A stretch of 64,000 nt of DNA, from positions 2,108,001-2,172,000 of the forward strand of contig JAYJMM010000123.1 of NCBI GenBank assembly GCA_037349105.1, given 5' to 3'. This stretch comes from Limnomonas spitsbergensis (Eukaryota; Chlorophyta; Chlorophyceae; Chlamydomonadales). This document shows, in pieces, positions 1 to 9,700 of the stretch. The position numbers and the translations under genes were made by a program. The notes below the pieces were generated by a model, which was given only the letters and a program-made list of their open reading frames with translations, was not told the DNA's origin and made no database searches. How positions within the stretch are numbered: position 1 is the stretch's first letter; each line of letters opens with the position of its first letter.

Positions 1-772
1 ATTTATTGGTGACCTGGCCATCTCAGTCGAGTAGCACGCTGGGCGGCTACCAATGAGCGGATGGGGACCAAACATAGGCCCAAGCGGCGGGGCTTGCTGT
101 ATCACAGTATCAGGCCGCCCTGTCTTGTTACGCGGCTGAATTGTAGATAAATCACCGCAAAATGAAATGTGCTGCCTCCCCAGGCCCTTTTCCCTCACGG
201 CCTCACCCCTATCATAGCAGATGGCGCCTCCGTAGCCTAGTCGCTGTCTTGATAACAAAGGACATGGTTGGAAAGCCCATTTCTCGCGAGCTCAAGCTTT
301 GTCGAGTTTCCACCACCATGGATCACCACCTAGTTTGTCCGTCTCGCAGCCTCTGCACCGCTGCAAGGTTCCTGACAGTTCTCCAACTAACGGCTGATAC
401 AACAACCTGACCACCTATCACGCCCGTACACATAATAAAGCCGTCCACATGAAGAGCTGTGCGTGGCCTGTGAGCGAGTCCGCCGCCGCTGAATTACAGC
501 TGAAGAGCGCTAAAAGGAACCCTGGCTGTCCCCCCGCTCCCTCTGGACACATCTGAGCGTCACGTTGTCGTCACAGTCGCAGCGAGCGATGCAATGGACA
601 ACTACAACAAGTCCCTGCCCCCGGCTGCAGATTCAACAAGTCTTGCCCCTCCCCCTCACCTGCTTGCAACTAAATTGGGGGGAAAGTTTCAGCTGTTTTT
701 GCTTGATGAAATGCATTTAAATAGTATGTGATATACAGGTATTGTACATGACCTTAAATTGCCTGGCTGCAG
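1..772. other. 5' flank with no supported exon
   Basis: No exon can be supported here. The sequence ends in a pyrimidine-containing stretch and a CAG at 770-772, the apparent 3' splice site of the first traceable LRR exon. A 44-codon open stretch from an ATG at 595 reads plausibly, but none of its donors has a phase matching the exon at 773. The true 5' end of the LRR gene is therefore unresolved, or lies before the window. Confidence 0.4.
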
Positions 773-3700
773 ATGCTTGAGATTTTTATTGCCCATGGCT
801 CCAAAATACGCTCACTGGATCTGCCGTCTGCGGCCCTGAAGGGCATTGAGGCGCTGACCACGTTTCAGCATGCGATACCAACACTGCTTGGGTGCGTGGG
901 TGACTGTGTTTCGGGGCAATCATGGCACGACATTCTATCAGGTTCAGGTTTGAGGTGAATCAAACAGTCACATCCTCTCAGATTGAGGGCTAAGAGGGGA
1001 ATCAAGCTGTGGCATCCTCTCAGGTTGAGGGTTTAGGTGGAATCAAGCTGTGGCATCCTCTCAGGTTGAGGGTTTAGGTGGAATCAAGCTGTGGCATCCT
1101 CTCAGGTTGAGGTTTAAGGGGGAATCAAGCTGTGGCATCCTATCAGGTTGAGGGTTTAGGGGGAGTCAAGCTGTGGCATCCTCTCAGGTTGAGGGTTGAG
1201 GGGGAATCAAGCTGTGGCATCCTCTCAGGTTGAGGGTTTACGGGGAATCAAGCTGTGGCATCCTCTCAGGTTGAGGGTTAAGTAGGAATCAAGCTGTGGC
1301 ATCCTCTCAGGTTGAGGGTTTAGGTGGAATCAAGCTGTGGCATCCTCTCAGGTTGAGGTTTAAGGGGGAATCAAGCTGTGGCATCCTCTCAGGTTGAGGG
1401 TTAAGGGGGAGTCAAGCTGTGGCATCCTCTCAGGTTGAGGGTTTACGGGGAATCAAGCTGTGGCATCCTCTCAGGTTGAGGGTTTACGGGGAATCAAGCT
1501 GTGGCATCCTCTCAGGTTGAGGGTATAGGGGGAATCAAGCTGTTGCATCCTCTCAGGTTGAGGGTTTAGGGGGAATCAAGCTGTGGCATCCTCTCAGGTT
1601 GAGGGTTAAGGGAGAATCAAGCTGTGGCATCCTCTCAGGTTGAGGGTTTAGGGGGAGTCAAGCTGTGGCATCCTCTCAGGTTGAGGGTATAGGGGAAATC
1701 AAGCTGTGGCATCCTCTCAGGTTGAGGATTTACGGGGAATCAAGCTGTGGCATCCTCTCAGGTTGAGGGTATAGGGGGAATCAAGCTGTGGCATCCTCTC
1801 AGGTTGAAGGTATAGGGGAAATCGAGCTATGGCATCCTCTCAGGTTGAGGGTATAGGGGGAATCAAGCTGTGGCATCCTCTCAGGTTGAGGGTTTAGGGG
1901 GAATCAAGCTGTGGCATCCTCTCAGGTTGAGGGTTTAGGGGGAGTCAAGCTGTGGCATCCTCTCAGGTTGAGGGTATAGGGGGAATCAAGCTGTGGCATC
2001 CTCCCAGGTTGAGGTTTAAGGGGGAATCAAGCTGTGGCATCCTCTCAGGTTTGGGGTATAGGGGGAATCAAGCTGTGGCATTCTCTCAGGTTAAGGGGGA
2101 ATCAAGCTGTGGCATCCTCTCAGGTTGAGGGTTTAGGGGGAATCAAGCTGTGGCATCCTCTCAGGTTGAGGTTTAAGGGGAAATCAAGCTGTGGCATCCT
2201 CTCAGGTTGAGGGTTTTGGGGGAGTCAAGCTGTGGCATCCTCTCAGGTTGAGGGTTTAGGGGGAATCAAGCTGTGGCATCCTCTCAGGTTGAGGGTTAAG
2301 GTAGAATCAAGCTGTGGCATCCTCTCAGGTTGAGGGTATAGGGGGAATCAAGCTGTGGCATCCTCTCAGGTTGAGGTTTAAGGGGGAATCAAGCTGTGGC
2401 ATCCTCTCAGGTTGAGGTATAGGGGGAATCAAGCTGTGGCATCCTCTCAGGTTGAGGGTATAGGGGGAATCAAGCTGTGGCATCCTCTCAGGTTGAGGGT
2501 TGAGGGGGAATCAAGCTGTGGCATCCTCTCAGGTTGAGGGTTTACGGGGAATCAAGCTGTTGCATCCTCTCAGGTTGAGGGTTAAGTAGGAATCAAGCTG
2601 TTGCATCCTCTCAGGTTGAGGGTTTAGGTGGAATCAAGCTGTGGCATCCTCTCAGGTTGAGGTTTAAGGGGGAATCAAGCTGTGGCATCCTATCAGGTTG
2701 AGGGTTTAGGGGGAGTCAAGCTGTGGCATCCTCTCAGGTTGAGGGTTGAGGGGGAATCAAGCTGTGGCATCCTCTCAGGTTGAGGGTTTACGGGGAATCA
2801 AGCTGTGGCATCCTCTCAGGTTGAGGGTTTAGGGGAAATCAAGCTGTGGCATCCTCTCAGGCTGAGGGTTTAGGGGGAATCAAGCTGTGGCATCCTCTCA
2901 GGTTGAGGGTATAGGGGGAATCAAGCTGTGGCATCCTCTCAGGTTGAGGGTTTAGGGGGAATCAAGCTGTGGCATCCTCTCAGGTTGAGGGTTTAGGGGG
3001 AATCAAGCTGTGGCATCCTCTCAGGTTGAGGGTTTCGGGGGAATCAAGCTGTGGCATTCTCTCATGTTAAGGGGGAATCAAGCTGTGGCATCCTCTCAGG
3101 TTGAGGGTTTACGGGGAATCAAGCTGTGGCATCCTCTCAGGTTGAGGGTTAAGGTGGAGTCAAGCTGTGGCATCCTCTCAGTTTGAGGGTATAGGGGGAA
3201 TCAAGCTGTGGCATCCTCTCAGGTTGAGGGTTAAGGGGGAATCAAGCTGTGGCATCCTCTCAGGTTGAGGGTTTAGGGGGAATTAAGCTGTGGCATCCTC
3301 TCAGGTTAAGGGGGAATCAAGCTGTGGCATCCTCTCACGTTGAGGGTTAAGGGGGAATCAAGCTGTGGCATCCTATCAGGTTGAGGGTTTAGGGGGAGTC
3401 AAGCTGTGGCATCATCTTAGGCTGAGGGTTAAGGGGGAATCAAGCTGTGGCATCCTCTCAGGTTGAGGGTATAGGGGGAATCAAGCTGTGGCATCCTCTT
3501 AGGTAGAGGGTTAAGGGGGAATCAAGCTGTGGCATCCTCTCAGGCTGAGGGTATAGGGGGAATCAAGCTGTGGCATCCTCTCAGGTTGAGGGTTTAGGGG
3601 GAATCAAGCTGTGGCATCCTCTCAGGTTGAGGGTTTAGGGGGAGTCAAGCTGTGGCATCCTCTCAGGTTGAGGGTTTAGGGCTCTGGGGAATCACACGGT

Positions 3701-6700
3701 ACAATCTTGACCGGTCTATGTCTAGTGGTCCAGCTCCCTGCACCAGGCCTCCGATCCATTGCCTGTAATGCAGCTCATGTCATCACGTGTAGCTTAAGGA
3801 ACCTCATTTGTCTTTGGTATGGGTTGTGGAGGCTTATGCATGGCACAGCCCTGTGAGCACTGGTGCAAGCTGTTCGTACGGGGTGCCATTCTTGTGGGGA
3901 GTATAGATTAAAACGAGCCGGTGACGGATTATGACTTCTCCACAATCCGCTCAAAGCCCATCCCTTCATTCTCGGGCCTCAATCCCAATGCTAAACCTCA
4001 ACTCTCTCTTCCTGTGTGGGACGTATGCAGGTTGTAAGCTCTACCCCTTGAGTCCTTACCCTCCCTCCACATACAGGCTGCACACACTACACCTGCGGTC
4101 CATTTGCTTAGACTCTGACGAGCTTCATCTGGAGCTTGACCAGCTGCCTCAGCTCACTCGCCTGGTGTTGACGGGCAGCGTCGATGTAGGTGGCTTCTGC
4201 TTGCAACGAGAAGGGACGAGTAGTGGTGGGTGGGTTTGTGGGTGGGTGGGTGGGTGTGAGCGAGGTTGCTGCAAAGAAGGGTGATGGTGGGCTGGTTTGT
4301 TGCAAGCATGGTTGTTGCGAGGAGGGTGTGCGGTTATAGGTGTCTGGCAAACTTCTGCATTTCTGACAAGACCTGTTGTTCACACACTGCACAGGATGGT
4401 GTATGTTGCCTCGGCTACAGTTCAGCTACATTGCCGCATTGCCGAATGCTGCCAGGGAGTTCTGGAGCAGCATGCTCTGCTGCTGGAGGAGAGGACCATG
4501 TGCTTAACTGTCAATCAAGTTTTGGCACCCTGGTAGCTACACAATGGCCCACCAACTTAAGTCTCCTAGGTCCTTTGCACAGTAGCTACACCATTTGACT
4601 GTATCAAAGGAGGAACCACCGCTTTAGACAGGACTAACTTGGTGTAAGGTTGGGAGTGTGAATCTGTTGGTACCTGCCGGTGTGTGCGACAGTGCGAGTA
4701 GCTGCCCGGATCTGCTCCGCGATCAGGATCTGCTCCGCGATCAGGATCTGCTCTGCAATCAGGATCTTTTCTGCAATCGGGATCTGCCGAGATCAGGATC
4801 TGCTCCGCAATCAGAATCTGCCGCGATCCGGATCTGCTCCTATACGCCAACACCTGTTGCCCATTACTCACTGTCCTCCCGTGGCTGCCTGGTCGATTTT
4901 GTACCATTTAGAGACCGCCATTGTTTGCATGATTTCTGAATCCCTGTGGAATTGCACAGGAGGTCAACCAACGCTTGGTCCCCACACGCTGGTCGGGCTC
5001 CATCAAGCATCACCACGTCCGCAAGGTCGATCTTATCGGAGGTATTGTCAATGAGTTACGTCTGGACTGTCCTTCGCTGACACACCTGGTCATGCGACAG
5101 AACCTGTGCCTCGATGATGTGTTAGATGCAACAAACATGTGGGGTGAGGCACCGCAGCTGCGTTTGCTGGAAATGAGCGGTCAGCCCGTCAGATGCCTCA
5201 ACACCGGCGCCAGGGTCATGCTCCATGCTATACTGCGCACGACCGGCCTGACTAGCCTCAACCTCTCACACAATGGCTTTGTGAGAGAGGATACGATCCA
5301 GCAGCTGGGCTGTCAGCTGTTGCAGCTGACGTGGCTGGATCTCCAGGGGTGTAAGTTACTGTGCAGGCTGGATGGCCTCAGTGGCCAGTCGACTATCCGT
5401 GCTGCTGCTCAATGGCTGCATCGGGCTGACCGGTAACCATGGGGACGAGTTGAGTAACTGCCCAGCCCTGGAGGAGCTCCACATGGACGGTTGCAGTGCG
5501 CTCACCAGCCTGCGGGTCAACGGTATGCCCAGGCTGCACACGCTCTCTCTGCGGGCATGCCCCGCCCTGACATCGCTCGACTTGCGGTGTGGCGTGCTGG
5601 TGGACCTGCGACTGGGGGGACTCGCAAGTATTACGACGGAGGCGGGGTTGCTGATTGAATGTGGCAGCTCCTGCGCCAGCTCACTGTCCAAGGTTTGTCT
5701 GACAAGGCAAGTCATTGGCTGTTACTGGCGGTATCTTTTTCAATATTCAGTGTTTCTTGTAGAGGACGTCAGACGCCTTTGATTGGTCCTGCCGTGTGGC
5801 CACCAGCTGAGGTACCCTAAACTAGGTTATGTTGGTGTGTGGGGGGTTTGAGTGAGAGGAGAAAGGCTCCCCTAGGACATGTTGTGCTTGCAGCACCAAT
5901 TCACGTCTGCTGTAGACCATGATATAGCGGAGTAATAGCTGAGTAATAGCGGAGTAATAGCGGAGTAATAGCTTGGGCAACTGGGCATCAATAGAGGGTT
6001 TGCTGTGGAAGGTCTTCCTAGTGCTGCTGTCAAACGAGTGGCTTCCTCAAGCCGCGCCACAAGGCGCACTCTTTGATTCATATGCCTTGAAGGAACGCCA
6101 TGTTAAGGCTGAGCTGGATCCATTATGCTGCCTGGTTGAATGTGCTCATTAGAGCATGGCAGTAGGATTTAATCTTTGACCCGACAAATTCATATGTTGT
6201 CGTATTATATTGACTCTGTACCACGCTGCCTTCCTGCAGCCATGCCATGCGTGAGATAAATTGGAGCCATTATCTTGCCCTGGAGACTTTGGTGCTGGAC
6301 TGTCACGGTCTGGTGGGGGGGAGGTTAAAGGGAGAATGACAATCGGGGTTGAGACTGAAATTTTAGCAAGTGTATGAATGAAATATAGAAACGATAATCA
6401 GTCTGGTCGGCTGGCGAGAGGCTCCCTTCAAATTACGGCAAGAAACTGACTAGGCACTTGGTCATAACTGACCGGGAATATGTGTAAGTGTCCTGCGGCC
6501 AAACACCTTCAATAGGAAATGATCATGTGTCCTTTGAGAGGATTGTGGAGATGCGTTAAAGTCATGTGTCGGCTTGTTTCAATATGTATTTCCCCCGTTG
6601 TAGGAGTCCCTCATTCTTCTAGACTGTGGCCGTCTCCCGTGTTTCAAGGCGCACTCCGGCCATTCCCTGGATCACCAACCTGATGGCACTGCTGCGGCGT

Positions 6701-9700
6701 CAGCAACGCCCTACCTCCGAGAGTTGCACATCGAGAGCTGTGCCGGCCTCACTTGGTGCGAGCAGCTTCTCTCAACGATCGTTTAGGACTGAGTGTTCAA
6801 GGTTTGATCCCAGACCCTCAAGCTGCAGCGGCCAAGCTGCTGCGGCCCCACTTGCAGTAAGGGACACCTCTCTTGCTCAACGCACGGTTTAGGGGTAATG
6901 TCTGCCCACCTTTCCCCCCTTATCCCCCTCCTTCTTACCTTTCATCCCCCCCTCCCCCCTCCCTCCCCTTTCCCCCATCCCCTCATCATTCCTTTCCCTC
7001 CCCCCCCTTCCCCAACTACCCCTCTTGCCTTGAACAAGTTTTGGCCTGCTTCGACGCTGGGTTGAGCTGACGCTCCTTCTCCTGTGCTGGCTGGTGGTGG
7101 TACAGTGCCGTCTGGTTGAATGGGTCATGCCATGCTACTCCCTTATACCTTCAGGGCCGCAGCTTCCACACATACACCCCTCCTTGTACCCTGTGGCCCA
7201 TGCAGGGTTGAGTTGACCCTCCCTCTGCTGCGCTCCCTGGCGGTGGATCACTGCCTTCACCTTCAAGGCGTCACGCTACACTGCCCTGCTCTAGAGAGCT
7301 TGGAGGAGCTCAAGGACTGCAGAGCACTGGAGACCGTGTTACTAGCACCAATTGGGGCTGTGCGTCTTTCGATGGGTGGGTCAAGCTCTTCATGCAGCAT
7401 TTCTGGCCAGCTTCTTGACTGACGTGAAGCTGGAATGTGGCCCAAATGCTGTTCAAATCACAGTGCTGGTCATGCTTCATGACTGGCATACCAGCATGTA
7501 GCTAACATGTAGATAAAGCGTAGGTGAAGTGCTGTTTAAATCACATTACTGGACAGGCTCATTGACTGGCCTGTCATGCCAGTATGTAGCTGAAATGTAG
7601 CTGAAGTGTAGCTGATATCCAAATCACATTGCTGGACAGGCTTCTTGATTTGCATACCAGGCCAGGATGTAGCTGAAGGCCTTATCAAATGACATTTGTA
7701 TGAGTCTTCTTTACTGCCTCACCGATCCCAGGTGTGGCTAAAATGTAGCTGGAGAAGTGTAATTTGCCGAATACTGTTGTACAGGCTGCTATCCGTCCCT
7801 CAAGAAGCTGAAGGTGGCCGGCAGACGTCTCGCTGAGTTGGACCTCAAAGGCTGCGGTAGCCTTGAGGTATAAAGTGGATCTTTGAGGCGGTCGGTGCAG
7901 TGTCCACTGCCCTTTCCAGTGCTCGAGTAACCTTGAGGTACAAAGTGGACCTCTGGGGCGGGTGGAGCAGTGTCCATTGATTACTGTACGGTGCTTGAGC
8001 CTCAATTTTGCTATAAAACGGTCACTGCCGATGGGGTCTGGTGCAGCATACCTCCGGGGCGATTGGTGCAGTGTCCATTGCCCTTGCCAGTGCTTGTGCC
8101 ACAATTGATATACAATTTGGCCCACGACCGATGCGGCAAGCCTGGTGCGGTAAGCCCTGTTGCCCAGGCCACCCGCCTTATGCTGGTCAAGATTTGTGTT
8201 GTCAATGGCCCTGTGGTGGCTGCCTGGAGACCTTTAAAAGGTGTCACTGCGTGCACTTGAATGAACCAGCTGTGCCAATGGGAGCCCTACCTGTCCCTGG
8301 AGAGGCAAGGGATTTGTGTGCGGAAGCCACCAAACCCTGAAACTTGATATGACATGGAAGAAAGTAAGGAAACTGCGCCCCGTAGGGGCGTGAGGATGAA
8401 GGAAACAGTGCGGCATAGGCCACGGCCGCGGCCGCGCTGTTACCGTAGGTATCAGTGGTATGACCCCTCCATCCCCCACACACAGAAGCGCTTGTGTCTA
8501 GCTTGCCTGTAGCTCTGCACCATCTCACACCAGGGCTCCCTCTGCCCACTCATCCAGCACCCCACAGGACTTATCTTTGGATTGGCATTCGCTCCATACC
8601 CTCTGCTAGCCTGCTCCACACCCACACCTCCTCCCTGTGTGTGCATGGGGATGGAGGGGTCAGCTTCTCCCTCCAAATACTTCAGGCTGCTTTCTGCATA
8701 TCTCACAATGCCACACTCACTGTCCATGGATTTCCCCTGCTGCTCCTCACGCCCCCCCCCCCCCCCCGCACCCGCACCGGCACCTGCCCCGTGGAGCACT
8801 TGGCCTTGGCTCCACACCCTCTGCTAGCCTGTTCCACACCCACACCTCCTCCCCCGCCTCCCCCCTGCAGCACTCAGCCCTGTTCATCCCCTTGCTTCAA
8901 ATACTTTATACTTGAGGCTGCTTTCTGCATTTTGAATAAGAATTGGATTTTCCCAACTGCTCCTCGCGCTGTCCCCCCCTCCTCCCCCTGTAGTACTTGG
9001 CCATGGACTGCCCGTCGCTCCACACACTCGACGCCTCCTTCTGCATTGCTATCAAGAATGACGCGCTCCTCGGTGCGCTGCTGCCACATCCGCCCCGGCT
9101 GCTTAACACGCTGGCGCTGATTGCCTGTATCGAGGTGCGCGAAACAAAGCAATAAAGACAAAATAAGACCATTCGTGAAAATCGAAGCTACTGGTATTCT
9201 TCTTGAAATCCGAGCGCTGCTGTTGCCAGCCTGCTATTGTTTTCTGATGGAGTGCTGCGTACCATGTCCAGGGGGCAGCCAGGCAGCCTCTGCAGGAGGA
9301 ATGGGGACCTAACATGCCTGGGCAAAGGCTGGTGGCACGCACAGCAGGGCTTGCAGCACCAGTACACACGCGGCAGTAGGCCTTGATGTAGCTGATTGTA
9401 GCCGTGTCACCCAGCAAGCGGCAGTGTAGCTGAATTGTAGCTGAAGAACTCGACAGTAACCTGCGTCATCTGGCTGCAGATATGGGTTGAGGATGTCAGG
9501 CACCCTTCACAAAGGATGGTAGATGGCAGGACATCACGGTATACATGGTGATGCCAGTCATGAAATTATGCATGGAGCGTTGAGGGAGGAAGCTGTGTTC
9601 ATGAAGAAATAATCTGTGTGGTCTCTGTTTATGGCAGACTGGGGCACTGGCGGGCCTGCAGCTGCTGTACATGACTTCAAGCAGTCTTTAGGTTTGCACT

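Noticed and set aside
595..730. Open frame MDNYNKSLPPAADSTSLAPP as first LRR exon
   Set aside because: Plausible composition, but none of its donor phases fits the phase-0 exon at 773 and no domain is visible.
928..3687. Direct repeats resembling a CRISPR array
   Set aside because: Units are contiguous with no unique spacers, repeats vary internally, and the context is a eukaryotic intron.
6780..6860. tRNA-like B-box text (GTTCAAGGTTTGATCCC)
   Set aside because: No cloverleaf could be drawn around it and it lies next to an LRR exon end.
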